Below are positions 9,083 through 17,351 of a DNA stretch of 64,000 nucleotides, one piece after another. How positions within the stretch are numbered: position 1 is the first letter of the stretch; the number at the start of each line of letters is the position of its first letter. Origin of the DNA: Microbacterium dextranolyticum (GTDB lineage: Bacteria > Actinomycetota > Actinomycetes > Actinomycetales > Microbacteriaceae). The translations under genes were made by a program, and so were the position numbers. The stretch lies in the NCBI RefSeq assembly GCF_016907295.1, contig NZ_JAFBBR010000001.1, positions 1,426,001 to 1,490,000 on the forward strand, written 5' to 3'. The notes under the pieces are model-generated. The model did not search any database. It saw only the letters and a program-made list of their open reading frames with translations, and had not been told where the DNA came from.

Positions 9083-9157
9083 TCGCCGACATCGGCACTG
9101 CCGAGCCCGGAGGCGGTGCGCGGGCTCGCAACGCTCCGCCGCTCGGTGCCGCGCTCA

Positions 9158-9163
9158 TAGGAT
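9158..9163 (+). promoter_or_regulatory. -10 element TAGGAT, leaderless start of rpiB
   Basis: TAGGAT followed by exactly 6 bases and the rpiB ATG at 9170. Confidence 0.6.
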
Positions 9164-9169
9164 GGACGC

Positions 9170-9730
9170 ATGCGCATCCACATCGCGACCGATCACGCGG
9201 GGCTCGAGTTCTCCACGCAGCTGCAGCATCACCTGGCCGAGGCCGGGCACGAGGTCATCGACCACGGTCCGATCGCGTACGACCCGGTCGACGACTACCC
9301 GTCGTTCTGCATTCGAGCCGCGCAGGCCGTGGTCCGCGATCAGGCGGACGGTATCGAGACGCTCGGCGTCGTCTTCGGCGGCTCGGGCAACGGCGAGCAG
9401 ATCGCGGCCAACAAGGTCGAGGGCATCCGCGCCGCGCTGGTGTGGAGCATCGCGACCGCTGAGCTCGCCCGCGAGCACAACGACGCGAACGTGATCTCCA
9501 TCGGCGCGCGCCAGCACACGGTGGAGGAGGCGATCGGATTCATCGACCGCTTCATCGCGACGCCGTTCTCGGGCGAGGAGCGCCATGCGCGGCGCATCGC
9601 GCAGCTCGCGGACTTCGAGCGCGATGGATCGCTGCTCCCCGACCCGCGGGCCGCACGCCCGGGTGCGGACGCTTCCGGCGTGGTCCTCGGCGGCGAGTCC
9701 GCCGAGGCGTTCGACCCTGAAGCCGGCTGA
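9170..9730 (+). CDS. rpiB: ribose-5-phosphate isomerase B
   Basis: Cytoplasmic enzyme that interconverts ribose 5-phosphate and ribulose 5-phosphate in the pentose phosphate pathway; 186 residues. The N-terminus MRIHIATDHAGLEF carries the conserved Asp-His, and GGSGNGEQIAANK carries Glu where the E. coli enzyme has its catalytic Cys, as in M. tuberculosis RpiB. A C-terminal tail of about 35 residues beyond the core is typical of actinobacterial members. Its stop overlaps the nei start by one base (TGATG), so the two form an operon. The mRNA is predicted leaderless. Confidence 0.95.
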   Translation: MRIHIATDHAGLEFSTQLQHHLAEAGHEVIDHGPIAYDPVDDYPSFCIRAAQAVVRDQADGIETLGVVFGGSGNGEQIAANKVEGIRAALVWSIATAELAREHNDANVISIGARQHTVEEAIGFIDRFIATPFSGEERHARRIAQLADFERDGSLLPDPRAARPGADASGVVLGGESAEAFDPEAG

Positions 9731-10737
9731 TGCCCGAGGGTCATTCCGTCCACCGGATCGCCCGCCAGTTCGATCGCAACGTCGTCGGCCATCGCGTCTC
9801 GGCGTCGAGTCCGCAGGGGCGCTTCGCCGACGGGGCGAGTCTGCTCGACGGGCGTGAGGCGACCAGCGTCCGCGCGGTCGGAAAGCAGATGTTCCTGGAG
9901 TTCGACGACGACCTCTGGCTACGCGTGCACCTGGGCATGTACGGGGCGTGGGACTTCTCCGGCGAGATCCTCATCGATCCCACCATCGCCTCGGCGAACG
10001 GGCGGATGGGGCACACCAATCAGCGGGGCACGACTCTCGCCGCGGACGATGTCGTGCTCGACGCGGCGCGGGAGAACTCGCTCTCCTCCATCGGCGCGCC
10101 GCGTGTCGCGCGCGGGCGTGTGCGCATGAGCGAGCAGACGCGCGGACTCGACGAAGACGGTGCGGGGGACTGGCCGCCACCGGTCGTCGGTCAGGTGCGT
10201 CTGCGGCTCTTGACCGATCGGACCTGTGCGGACTTGCGCGGGCCGACGGCCTGCGAGCTGCAGTCGCCCGATCAGGTGCAGGCATCCATCGCGAAACTCG
10301 GCCCGGACCCTCTCGTCGATGATCTCGCCGAGGGCGAGGAGCGCTTCACCTCGGTGGTGCGCCGCAAGCCCACCGCGATCGGTCTACTGCTGATGGACCA
10401 GAGCGTGGTCAGCGGCATCGGCAACGTGTACCGCGCCGAACTGCTCTATCGGGCGCTCCTGGACCCGCACACGCCCGGCAAGCTCGTTCCCGAGGAGGTC
10501 GTCCGATCGATCTGGCGGGACTGGGCGCGGCTGCTGGTCATCGGCGTCGAGACGGGTCAGATGATGACGATGGACGACCTCGACGACGAGGCGTATCGGA
10601 AGGCGATGGCGCATCGCGACGAGCGCCACTGGGTCTACCACCGCGCCGGTCTGCCGTGCCGCGTGTGCGGCACGGAGGTCGTGCTGGAGGAGATGGGTGC
10701 GCGAAAGCTCTACTGGTGCCCGTCGTGCCAGAAATGA
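9730..10737 (+). CDS. Fpg/Nei-family DNA glycosylase/AP lyase
   Basis: Base-excision repair enzyme of 335 residues that removes oxidised bases and nicks the abasic site. The N-terminus MPEGHSVHRIA exposes the catalytic Pro2 and Glu3 after Met removal; helix-two-turn-helix region around GIGNVYRAELLYRA. The C-terminal zinc finger CRVCG...WCPSC has all four cysteines. The MPEGH start and pairing with rpiB resemble M. tuberculosis Nei1 (Rv2464c beside Rv2465c), so endonuclease VIII-like specificity is likelier than Fpg (inference). Confidence 0.92.
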   Translation: MPEGHSVHRIARQFDRNVVGHRVSASSPQGRFADGASLLDGREATSVRAVGKQMFLEFDDDLWLRVHLGMYGAWDFSGEILIDPTIASANGRMGHTNQRGTTLAADDVVLDAARENSLSSIGAPRVARGRVRMSEQTRGLDEDGAGDWPPPVVGQVRLRLLTDRTCADLRGPTACELQSPDQVQASIAKLGPDPLVDDLAEGEERFTSVVRRKPTAIGLLLMDQSVVSGIGNVYRAELLYRALLDPHTPGKLVPEEVVRSIWRDWARLLVIGVETGQMMTMDDLDDEAYRKAMAHRDERHWVYHRAGLPCRVCGTEVVLEEMGARKLYWCPSCQK

Positions 10738-10804
10738 CGCCCGGGCCGGGTTCTAAGGGAGTGCCGGCCGCGCTGAGACCGCAGACACGATGGGAGCGAC
10801 GCCT

Positions 10805-12310
10805 GTGACCGACCAGCTCGCGCAGGGGGAACGCCCTGCCGTCATCGCCGACGCACGGCTGACCGGCGCCGGCCGGCTCGATCCTTTCGGCTCCGACCCG
10901 GTCGACGTGCACCTCGACGATGGCGTCATCGTCGACATCGCTCCGGCCGGCGCGCTCGCACGACGCGGTGCGGTGATCGACGCGGGCGGAGGGTGGGTCG
11001 TCCCCGGCCTCTGGGACCATCACGTCCACACCGTGCAATGGGCCCTGGTCGCGCAGCGCGAGCCGCTCGGCCAGGCCGGATCGGCCGCCGACGCGGCGGC
11101 GCGGATGGCGCATGCGCCTGGCTTGGGAGACGGGCGCCGTGTCGGCGCCGGATTCCGCGACGCGCTGTGGCCGGATGCCCCGTCCCTCTCCCTGCTCGAT
11201 GAGCGCACCGGCGAGATCCCGACGTACCTCATCAACTCCGACGTGCACAGCGTGTGGATGAACACCGCCGCGTTCCGACGTGAGGGCATGACGCTCGATG
11301 CCTCCGGTCTCGTCCGCGAGGAACCGGCGTTCGAGATCTCACGGCGACTGAACGCGGTCGATCCCGCGACAGGCGATCAGTTCGTGGCTCAGGCGCTGGC
11401 CGAGGCCGCCACCCGCGGCATCGTGGGCGTCGTGGACTTCGACATGGCCTGGAACGCCGAGGCCTGGGCGAGACGGCTCGACGCCGGATTCGACACGACC
11501 CGCATCCGTTTCGGGCTGTACCCCGCGCACCTGGACCGTGCCCTCGCCGAAGGACTCGCCTCGGACGATGCGCTCGATCCCGCGGGGCTCGTGCGGGTGG
11601 GCCCGCTCAAGGTGATCACCGATGGGTCGCTCGGCACCCGCACCGCGGCCTGCTCGCATGCCTACCCCGGCGATCCGCGCAACCACGGTGTGCTCACGGT
11701 CGCGCCCGAGGAACTGCTCGACCTGATGACCCGCGCCACCGCGGGAGGTTTGGCGTGCGCGATCCACGCGATCGGCGACGTCGCGAACTCGCATGCTCTG
11801 GACGCGTTCGCCGCGACGGGCGCGGTCGGCACCATCGAGCACGCCCAACTCGTCGCGCACGCCGACATCCCGCGCTTCGCGCGGCTCGGCGTGGGGGCGA
11901 GCGTCCAGCCCGAGCATGCGATCGACGACCGCGACATGACCGACGTGTACTGGGCGGGTCAGACGGCGCTCGCCTATCCTCTGCGTGCGCTCGCCGAGGC
12001 CGGAGCGAACCTGCTGTTCGGCTCGGATGCCCCGGTCGCCGCGCTCGATCCGTGGGCGGCGATGGCCTCGGCGGTGCACCGCACGCGCGACGGCAGAGCG
12101 GCGTGGCATCCGGATCAGGCGATCGATGCCGCCACGGCTCTCGCCGCCTCGACCGCCTCGGGGTCGCTCGCGCGCTCGACCCTGCTGCCCGGCGATGTCG
12201 CCGATCTCGTCGTCGTCGACCGCGACCCGCTCACGGCCGACGAGCCGTCGTTGCGGAAGACCGCCGTGCAGATCACGCTTCTCGGCGGGCGGCTCACGCA
12301 CCTCGCGTGA
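10805..12310 (+). CDS. YtcJ-like metal-dependent amidohydrolase
   Basis: Hydrolase of the amidohydrolase superfamily (amidohydro_3/YtcJ group), about 500 residues. Metal-site motif WDHHVHTVQW near residue 75, the family segment DGSLGTRTAACS, a metal-ligand His in AIHAIGD, and GSDAPVAALDPW near the C-terminus. The GTG at 10805 is preferred because GGGAG lies 8 bases upstream; an in-frame ATG at 10790 has no ribosome site. The natural substrate is unknown. It stands alone between nei and a terminator shared with dps. Confidence 0.88.
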   Translation: MTDQLAQGERPAVIADARLTGAGRLDPFGSDPVDVHLDDGVIVDIAPAGALARRGAVIDAGGGWVVPGLWDHHVHTVQWALVAQREPLGQAGSAADAAARMAHAPGLGDGRRVGAGFRDALWPDAPSLSLLDERTGEIPTYLINSDVHSVWMNTAAFRREGMTLDASGLVREEPAFEISRRLNAVDPATGDQFVAQALAEAATRGIVGVVDFDMAWNAEAWARRLDAGFDTTRIRFGLYPAHLDRALAEGLASDDALDPAGLVRVGPLKVITDGSLGTRTAACSHAYPGDPRNHGVLTVAPEELLDLMTRATAGGLACAIHAIGDVANSHALDAFAATGAVGTIEHAQLVAHADIPRFARLGVGASVQPEHAIDDRDMTDVYWAGQTALAYPLRALAEAGANLLFGSDAPVAALDPWAAMASAVHRTRDGRAAWHPDQAIDAATALAASTASGSLARSTLLPGDVADLVVVDRDPLTADEPSLRKTAVQITLLGGRLTHLA

Positions 12311-12346
12311 GGACGGTCGCGATCCTCTCATGGTCGGGTTGTGCCC

Positions 12347-12398
12347 GTTCCGAGGCGCCGATGCGCGGGTCGCTGGCTGCACGACCCATCATTCGGCG
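12347..12398. repeat. imperfect inverted repeat after the amidohydrolase gene
   Basis: Arms of about 24 bases, each containing GAGGCGCCGA or its complement with GGGTCG on the loop side, start about 37 bases after the amidohydrolase stop. It could be that gene's own terminator, upstream of the shared hairpin at 12446-12481. Confidence 0.45.
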
Positions 12399-12445
12399 CC
12401 TCCGAACGTCGAGGTGAGGCGCCTCGGGCGAAGCCCCGCGAACGC

Positions 12446-12481
12446 ACGGATGCCCCGGACCCTGCGGTCCGAGGCATCCGT
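12446..12481. terminator. bidirectional terminator between amidohydrolase and dps
   Basis: Hairpin with 16-base arms (ACGGATGCC outer part, CGGACC inner part, 4-base loop, one mismatch) between two convergent genes. The outer stem is an inverted pair of GGATGCC/GGCATCC. Confidence 0.75.
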
Positions 12482-12499
12482 CTGATCGATGCGTTGCGC

Positions 12500-12985
12500 T
12501 CAGGCGGCGAGGTGCGCCGAGAGGAACCAACGATCCTTCTCGAGGCCGGCCTTGATCGCGATGGCGACGTCCTGGCTGGTCAGGTCGGTTTCGTCCAGCC
12601 CGTCGATCGCTGCCTGCACGTCGGCGATGACGACGTCCATGTCGGTGACGACGGCGCGGACGATCTCGTCCCACGGGGTGAAGCCGGCGGGGACGGTCGT
12701 GGGCGCAGCCTTCTCGGCGACCGTCGACACACGCGCGTCGATCGGCAGTCCCAGGGCGACGATGCGCTCGGCGGCGAGGTCGGCGAAGCCCTGCGCGTTC
12801 GCGACGACCTGGTCGAGCAGCTCGTGGATGGCGATGAAGTTCGTGCCGCGCACGTTCCAGTGGGCCTGCTTGCCGTTGACGGCCAGCGCCTGGAGGCCGA
12901 GCACGACGGGGGTGAGGAACTGGGCCGTTCCGGCGGAGGCCTCGGGGCCTGCTGCGGTCATCGAGATCGTCTTCGTTTCGGTCAT
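12500..12985 (-). CDS. dps: Dps-family DNA-binding/ferritin-like protein
   Basis: Starvation-induced dodecameric mini-ferritin of 161 residues that binds iron, detoxifies peroxide and can compact DNA. Ferroxidase-centre motifs are visible: the His in KQAHWNVRG and the Asp/Glu set in FADLAAERIVALG. The length fits the family. The N-terminal tail (about 18 residues) is not lysine-rich, so direct DNA binding through it is doubtful. The ATG is preceded by GAGGAGGAT, a strong ribosome site, unlike the leaderless genes around it. Promoter elements lie at 13037-13064. Confidence 0.94.
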   Translation of the reverse strand: MTETKTISMTAAGPEASAGTAQFLTPVVLGLQALAVNGKQAHWNVRGTNFIAIHELLDQVVANAQGFADLAAERIVALGLPIDARVSTVAEKAAPTTVPAGFTPWDEIVRAVVTDMDVVIADVQAAIDGLDETDLTSQDVAIAIKAGLEKDRWFLSAHLAA

Positions 12986-13036
12986 GGTCTGATCCTCCTC
13001 GGTTCCTGCGGGCGTCGTGCACCCGCATCATGTTCA

Positions 13037-13064
13037 ACGGTACTCAGCACGGATTGTTCCGCAA
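13037..13064 (-). promoter_or_regulatory. candidate promoter of dps
   Basis: On the minus strand TTGCGG, a 16-base spacer and TACCGT, giving a leader of about 45 bases that ends in GAGGAGGAT before the ATG. Confidence 0.4.
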
Positions 13065-13093
13065 GCAAGAGAAGGCTCGGCTTAGCGCCGCGC

Positions 13094-13099
13094 TATCGT
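13094..13099 (+). promoter_or_regulatory. -10 element TATCGT, leaderless start of the gamma-CA-like gene
   Basis: TATCGT, exactly 6 bases, then the ATG at 13106. Confidence 0.6.
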
Positions 13100-13105
13100 C
13101 GGGGC

Positions 13106-13645
13106 ATGACGATCGCCGACGATGCCTCGATCCTGTCCGTACGCGGGTTCACTCCGCGCCTCGACCCCACGGCCTTCGTCGCATCGGGTGCCCGGATCGT
13201 CGGAGACGTCGTGCTCGGCGAGGGTGCGAGCGTCTGGTACAACGCCGTCGTGCGCGGCGACGGCGCCTCGATCACACTCGGTGCCGGCAGCAACCTGCAG
13301 GACAACGTGTCGGTGCACGTGGACGCCGACTCGCCGGTCGTCATCGGCGAGAACGTATCGGTCGGACACAACGCCGTCGTGCACGGCTGCACGATCGGCG
13401 ACGGTTCGCTCATCGGGATGGGCAGCGTCGTGCTCTCGGGTGCGCAGATCGGTGCGGGATGCCTCGTCGCCGGTGGCGCGCTCGTGCTCGGCGGCACCGT
13501 GGTGCCCGACGGCTCGCTCGTCGCCGGCGTCCCGGCGAAGGTGCGGCGCCAGCTCACCGACGAGGAGCGGTCGGGCATCCTTCGCAACGCCGAGGTGTAC
13601 CGCGCCCACGCCGCAGCGCACGCCGAGGCATCCGACGCGCGGTGA
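13106..13645 (+). CDS. gamma-carbonic-anhydrase-like hexapeptide-repeat protein
   Basis: Left-handed beta-helix protein of 179 residues built of hexapeptide repeats (GARIVGDVVLGEGASVWYNAVV, then GAGSNLQDNVSVHV...). The Arg in VVRGD, the Asp in LQDNVSVH and the histidines in SVHVD, VGHNAVVHGC are the positions that bind metal in gamma-class carbonic anhydrases and PaaY/YrdA proteins. It could hydrate CO2 or be an acetyl/CoA-thioester enzyme; sequence alone does not settle this. Monocistronic, predicted leaderless. The stop codon sits in the loop of a hairpin (13627-13653). Confidence 0.9.
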   Translation: MTIADDASILSVRGFTPRLDPTAFVASGARIVGDVVLGEGASVWYNAVVRGDGASITLGAGSNLQDNVSVHVDADSPVVIGENVSVGHNAVVHGCTIGDGSLIGMGSVVLSGAQIGAGCLVAGGALVLGGTVVPDGSLVAGVPAKVRRQLTDEERSGILRNAEVYRAHAAAHAEASDAR

Positions 13646-13653
13646 CGGATGCC
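13627..13653 (+). terminator. hairpin spanning the stop codon of the gamma-CA-like gene
   Basis: GGCATCCG (13627-13634) and CGGATGCC (13646-13653) form a perfect 8-bp stem with the TGA stop in the 11-base loop. It is built from the over-represented heptamer pair. Confidence 0.5.
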
Positions 13654-13750
13654 GGCGGGGCAGGCGCCCGCGCACCCGCAGCGACGGTGGCCTCGACTCG
13701 ATCGTTCCCTCGGTGTGAAACCCCGCTGGGGTCCCGCGAGACCGCGATCG

Positions 13751-13789
13751 CGCGTCGAGACCGCCGTTCCGATTCTCGGTCTCGACGCG
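13751..13789. terminator. 13-bp perfect hairpin before tRNA-Gly 3' end
   Basis: CGCGTCGAGACCG (13751-13763) and its exact complement (13777-13789) with a 13-base loop, in the gap between the gamma-CA-like gene and the minus-strand tRNA-Gly. It could terminate either. The rest of 13654-13893 shows no gene. Confidence 0.5.
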
Positions 13790-13893
13790 AGATGCCGGTT
13801 TGGGTGCAGGGGGCCGGCGGAGCCAGGCCCCCGCGCGACCGACGTCGACGAGAAGCCCCGCCGCAGGCCGGGAGGCGTACGACGGGGCAGCGG

Positions 13894-13964
13894 AGGGGAT
13901 GACGGGAATCGAACCCGCGCCATCAGTTTGGAAGACTGAGGCTCTACCATTGAGCTACATCCCC
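13894..13964 (-). tRNA. tRNA-Gly (anticodon TCC)
   Basis: Cloverleaf: 7-bp acceptor GGGGATG/CATCCCC, anticodon loop CTTCCAA with TCC, T arm CGGGTTCGATTCCCG. CCA is not encoded. It is transcribed divergently from tRNA-Pro. Confidence 0.95.
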
Positions 13965-13992
13965 GAGGCCGCGTGGCCGCGGCATCTCGAAG

Positions 13993-14019
13993 AGTCTACT
14001 AGCTCTTGTCGGCTAGACT
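13993..14019. promoter_or_regulatory. divergent -10 elements for tRNA-Gly and tRNA-Pro
   Basis: Minus-strand TAGACT at 13998-13993 points to tRNA-Gly (start expected near 13986) and plus-strand TAGACT at 14014-14019 points to tRNA-Pro (start near 14026). The two form an inverted pair 15 bases apart. No clear -35 elements. Confidence 0.45.
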
Positions 14020-14059
14020 GACCACCGGCCGTAATTCGGCGCTCGCACGCGTGCGCGCC

Positions 14060-14136
14060 CGGGGCGTAGCTCAGCTTGGTAGAGCGCCCGCTTTGGGAGC
14101 GGGAGGCCGCAGGTTCAAATCCTGTCGCCCCGACCA
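14060..14136 (+). tRNA. tRNA-Pro (anticodon TGG)
   Basis: Acceptor CGGGGCG/CGCCCCG, anticodon stem CCCGC/GCGGG with loop TTTGGGA (TGG), T arm CAGGTTCAAATCCTG, encoded CCA at 14134-14136. It lies just upstream of tig and may share its transcript, since the gap to the tig start is only 72 bases. Confidence 0.95.
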
Positions 14137-14208
14137 CCGGCCCCACGAACCCAGACCCAGACCCCGGACGCGCGTCTGCGCGGTCGAATCAGAGGAGAAC
14201 GAACAGGC

Positions 14209-15687
14209 ATGGTCACCAGCACCGTCGAGAAGCTGACCCCCACCCGGGTGAAGCTGCACATCTCGGTCACCCCCGAGGATCTCAAGCCCGCGATCGCGCA
14301 CGCGTACGAGCACATCGCCCAGGACATCCAGATCCCCGGCTTCCGCAAGGGCAAGGTGCCGGCCCCGATCATCGACCAGCGTGTGGGCCGCGGCGCGGTC
14401 ATCGAGCACGCCGTCAGCGAGGGCCTCGACGGGTTCTACCGCGAAGCGGTCACGGCGAACGAGGTGCGCACGGTGGGACGCCCCGCCGCCGAGGTCATCG
14501 AGTGGCCGAACGAGAAGGACTTCTCCGGCGACCTCAAGGTCGAGGTCGAGGTCGACGTCCGCCCCGAGTTCGATCTGCCCGAGCTGTCGGGTCTGACCGT
14601 CACGATCGATCCCGTCGAGACCGACGAGGCCGCGATCGACGCCGAGCTCGACCGTCTGCGCGCCCGCTTCGGCACGCTCGTCACGGTCGACCGTCCGGCC
14701 GCCACGGGCGACTTCGTCGAGCTGAACCTGGTCGCGACGATCGACGGCGCCGAGATCGACCGCGCCGAGGGCGTGTCGTATGAGGTCGGCTCGGGCGAGC
14801 TGCTCGAGGGCATCGACGAGGCGATCGACTCTCTCACCGCCGGTGAGGACACCACCTTCCGCTCGAAGCTGGTCGGCGGCGACCACGCCGGTGACGAGGC
14901 CGAGGTCTCGGTGACCGTCACCGCCGTCAAGGAGCGCGAGCTGCCCGACGCCGACGACGACTTCGCGCAGATGGCGAGCGAGTTCGACACGATCGGCGAG
15001 CTGCGCGACAGCCTCACCGAGCGCGTCTCCGAGCAATCGGTCTTCGTCCAGGGCGCCGCGGCGCGCGACAAGCTCGTCGAGGCTCTCATCGAGGCCGCCG
15101 ACATCCCCGTTCCCGCACAGCTGGTCGAGGACGAGGTGCACACCCACCTCGAGGGCGAGGGTCGCCTCGAGGACGAGGAGCACCGCGCCGAGGTGACCGC
15201 GGCGAGCGAGAAGCAGTTCCGCACGCAGATGATCCTCGACAAGCTGGCCGAGGCGCACGAGGTCCAGGTCTCGCAGGAAGAGCTCACCCAGTACCTCATC
15301 CAGTCGGCTGCGCAGTACGGCATGGCGCCGCAGGAGTTCGTCGACGCGCTGCAGAGCCAGAACCAGCTGCCGCTCATGGTCGGCGAGGTCGCTCGCAACA
15401 AGGCGCTCGCGATCGCTCTGGGCAAGGTCACGGTTCTCGACACGAACGGCAAGGCGGTCGATCTGACCGGTTTCGTCGCGGTCGACGAAGACGACGCCGA
15501 CGACGCTGCTGCTCCCGCCGAGCAGGCACCCGCCGAGGAGGCTGCCGCTGAGGAGGCTCCCGCCGAGGCGAAGCCGGCCAAGAAGCCGGCGGCCCGCAAA
15601 CCCGCCGCCAAGAAGGCCGATGCCGGCGAGGCGTCGGACAAGCCCGCCGCCAAGAAGCCGCGCGCCAAGAAGGCCGACGCCGAGTAA
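14209..15687 (+). CDS. tig: trigger factor (ribosome-associated chaperone/PPIase)
   Basis: Folding chaperone docked at the ribosome exit tunnel; 492 residues. The N-terminal ribosome-binding domain has the signature loop [12 protein letters not shown] (about 44-55), then an FKBP-type prolyl isomerase domain (about 160-245) and the C-terminal chaperone arms to about 430. Beyond the normal family length it carries a tail of about 60 residues rich in Ala, Glu, Pro and then Lys ([13 protein letters not shown]...[11 protein letters not shown]), like histone H1 or HupB tails. Such a tail could bind RNA or DNA (inference). AGAGGAG lies upstream of the ATG. First of the tig-clpP1-clpP2-clpX protein-quality group. 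Confidence 0.97.
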   Translation: MVTSTVEKLTPTRVKLHISVTPEDLKPAIAHAYEHIAQDIQIPGFRKGKVPAPIIDQRVGRGAVIEHAVSEGLDGFYREAVTANEVRTVGRPAAEVIEWPNEKDFSGDLKVEVEVDVRPEFDLPELSGLTVTIDPVETDEAAIDAELDRLRARFGTLVTVDRPAATGDFVELNLVATIDGAEIDRAEGVSYEVGSGELLEGIDEAIDSLTAGEDTTFRSKLVGGDHAGDEAEVSVTVTAVKERELPDADDDFAQMASEFDTIGELRDSLTERVSEQSVFVQGAAARDKLVEALIEAADIPVPAQLVEDEVHTHLEGEGRLEDEEHRAEVTAASEKQFRTQMILDKLAEAHEVQVSQEELTQYLIQSAAQYGMAPQEFVDALQSQNQLPLMVGEVARNKALAIALGKVTVLDTNGKAVDLTGFVAVDEDDADDAAAPAEQAPAEEAAAEEAPAEAKPAKKPAARKPAAKKADAGEASDKPAAKKPRAKKADAE

Positions 15688-15702
15688 TCCTCCGCGTCGA
15701 AT

Positions 15703-15736
15703 CGAAGGGTCGGATGCCACGGCATCCGACCCTTCG
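15703..15736. terminator. strong terminator after tig
   Basis: Perfect 16-bp stem (CGAAGGGTCGGATGCC and complement) with a 2-base loop, 15 bases after the tig stop; the upper stem is GGATGCC/GGCATCC. Confidence 0.8.
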
Positions 15737-15777
15737 TCGTCGATGTGGACGTGCCGGCGCTGCGGCGTCGGACACGC

Positions 15778-15795
15778 ACTCCGCCGACGGCGAAC
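15778..15795. promoter_or_regulatory. ClgR-like operator upstream of clpP1P2
   Basis: ACTCCGCCGACGGCGAAC matches the core CGCYNANRGCGWWS of the published Corynebacterium ClgR consensus (recalled from memory) with one mismatch in the outer 5' part. Its centre is about 36 bases upstream of the -10 element, the place expected for an activator. Confidence 0.55.
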
Positions 15796-15822
15796 ACGGG
15801 CGGGACCGCCTGCGCGCATCGG

Positions 15823-15828
15823 TAGATT
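15823..15828 (+). promoter_or_regulatory. -10 element TAGATT for clpP1P2
   Basis: TAGATT about 34 bases before the ATG at 15862, leaving a leader of about 27 bases that carries CAGGAG. A second candidate, CATAGT, lies at 15835. Confidence 0.4.
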
Positions 15829-15861
15829 CGATGGCATAGTCACCCGAACAGGAGCACACAC

Positions 15862-16461
15862 ATGGCTGGCGAACCACTGGTCGCGACGAGCGTCTTCGAC
15901 AGGCTGCTGCGAGACCGCATCATCTGGTTGGGCTCGGAGGTGCGCGACGAGAACGCGAACGAGATCTGCGCCAAGATCCTTCTCCTCGCCGCGGAGGACT
16001 CCGAGCGCGACATCTACCTCTACGTGAACTCGCCCGGCGGATCGATCACCGCAGGCATGGCGATCTACGACACGATGCAGTTCGTCCCGAACGACATCGT
16101 GACCGTCGGCATCGGCATGGCCGCGTCGATGGGTCAGCTGCTGCTGACCGCCGGCACCAAGGGCAAGCGCTACATCACGCCGAACGCGCGCGTGCTGCTG
16201 CACCAGCCCCACGGCGGTTTCGGCGGCACGGCCAGCGACATCCAGACGCAGGCGCAGCTGATCCTCGACATGAAGAAGCGGCTCGCCGAGATCACGGCGT
16301 CGCAGACGGGCAAGTCCGTCGAGCAGATCAATGCCGATGGCGACCGCGACCGCTGGTTCACCGCGCAGGAAGCCCTCGAGTACGGCTTCGTCGACCACAT
16401 CCGCGAGTCGGCCTCCGACGTCGTGGGCGGCGGCGGCACCGAGACCACCAGCGCGAACTGA
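15862..16461 (+). CDS. clpP1: ATP-dependent Clp protease proteolytic subunit 1
   Basis: Serine peptidase of 199 residues forming one ring of the ClpP chamber. Catalytic Ser89 ([10 protein letters not shown]), His114 (LLHQPHGG) and Asp163 (DRDRWF) are present; INSPGG-type loop VNSPGGS forms the oxyanion strand. Actinobacteria assemble a mixed ClpP1P2 barrel, and clpP2 follows 18 bases later. It works with the ClpX unfoldase encoded downstream and probably ClpC elsewhere. The conserved actinobacterial regulator ClgR probably activates it through the site at 15778-15795. Confidence 0.97.
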   Translation: MAGEPLVATSVFDRLLRDRIIWLGSEVRDENANEICAKILLLAAEDSERDIYLYVNSPGGSITAGMAIYDTMQFVPNDIVTVGIGMAASMGQLLLTAGTKGKRYITPNARVLLHQPHGGFGGTASDIQTQAQLILDMKKRLAEITASQTGKSVEQINADGDRDRWFTAQEALEYGFVDHIRESASDVVGGGGTETTSAN

Positions 16462-16479
16462 TCCGAAGGAGAACCACGA

Positions 16480-17157
16480 ATGAACACCCCCGCCTTCGGC
16501 ACCCCGCAGGGACTCGCGCTGCCGGGTCTCATGCCGCAGAGCCGCTACATCCTGCCGCAGTTCGAGGAGCGCACGGCGTACGGCTACAAGCGCCAGGACC
16601 CGTACAACAAGCTGTTCGAAGACCGCGTGATCTTCCTCGGCGTGCAGGTCGACGACGCGTCGGCCGACGACGTCATGGCTCAGCTGCTCGTTCTCGAGTC
16701 GCAGGACCCGGACCGCGACATCATCATGTACATCAACTCGCCCGGTGGCTCGTTCACGGCCATGACCGCGATCTACGACACGATGCAGTACGTGTCGCCC
16801 CAGATTCAGACGGTCGTGCTCGGCCAGGCCGCCTCGGCCGCGTCGGTGCTGCTGGCCGCGGGCGCGCCCGGAAAGCGCCTCGCGCTGCCCAACGCCCGGA
16901 TCCTCATCCACCAGCCCGCCGTCGGCGAGGCCGGTCACGGGCAGGCATCCGACATCGAGATCCAGGCGGCGGAGATCCTCCGCATGCGCACCTGGCTCGA
17001 AGAGACGATGGCGCGGCACACGAACCGCACGCAGGAGCAGGTCAACAAGGACATCGACCGCGACAAGATCCTCTCGGCGAACGAGGCACTCGAGTACGGC
17101 ATCGTCGACCAGGTGCTGACCTCGCGCAAGCGTCAGCCGGCCGCGATCACGTCCTGA
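16480..17157 (+). CDS. clpP2: ATP-dependent Clp protease proteolytic subunit 2
   Basis: Second ClpP subunit, 225 residues. Catalytic Ser119 (GQAASAAS), His144 (ILIHQPAVG) and Asp195 (DIDRDKIL) are all intact. An N-terminal extension of about 35 residues (MNTPAFGTPQGLALPGLMPQ) is likely a propeptide removed on assembly with ClpP1, as in other actinobacteria. AAGGAG stands 9 bases before the ATG. Co-transcribed with clpP1. Confidence 0.97.
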   Translation: MNTPAFGTPQGLALPGLMPQSRYILPQFEERTAYGYKRQDPYNKLFEDRVIFLGVQVDDASADDVMAQLLVLESQDPDRDIIMYINSPGGSFTAMTAIYDTMQYVSPQIQTVVLGQAASAASVLLAAGAPGKRLALPNARILIHQPAVGEAGHGQASDIEIQAAEILRMRTWLEETMARHTNRTQEQVNKDIDRDKILSANEALEYGIVDQVLTSRKRQPAAITS

Positions 17158-17180
17158 TCCGGCACCTCGACACCTGCGGC

Positions 17181-17212
17181 CCCGACGGTCGGACGTTGTT
17201 CCGGCTGTCGGG
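17181..17212 (+). terminator. hairpin after clpP2
   Basis: CCCGACGGTCGG and CCGGCTGTCGGG pair over 12 positions (two G-U), loop 8 bases, 23 bases after the clpP2 stop. Confidence 0.5.
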
Positions 17213-17307
17213 CCCGCGCTGTGAGGGATGAGAGGTCGCACCGACCGGTGGCGCGTCGCACGTCTCCATCCGGCGACTCAATCCGCCGATGTGTCGGTGG
17301 GAGCGGT

Positions 17308-17313
17308 TAGGCT
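17308..17313 (+). promoter_or_regulatory. -10 element TAGGCT for clpX
   Basis: TAGGCT gives a start near 17320 and a leader of about 32 bases ending in GAAGGAGGG, a strong ribosome site, before the clpX ATG. Confidence 0.45.
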
Positions 17314-17351
17314 CGGAGAGCATCCTGAGTGGGACCTGAAGGAGGGGCGTC

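Noticed and set aside
12294..13037. Longer frame overlapping dps on the minus strand
   Set aside because: Shifted frame of the Dps gene, which itself is a perfect family match with a strong ribosome site.
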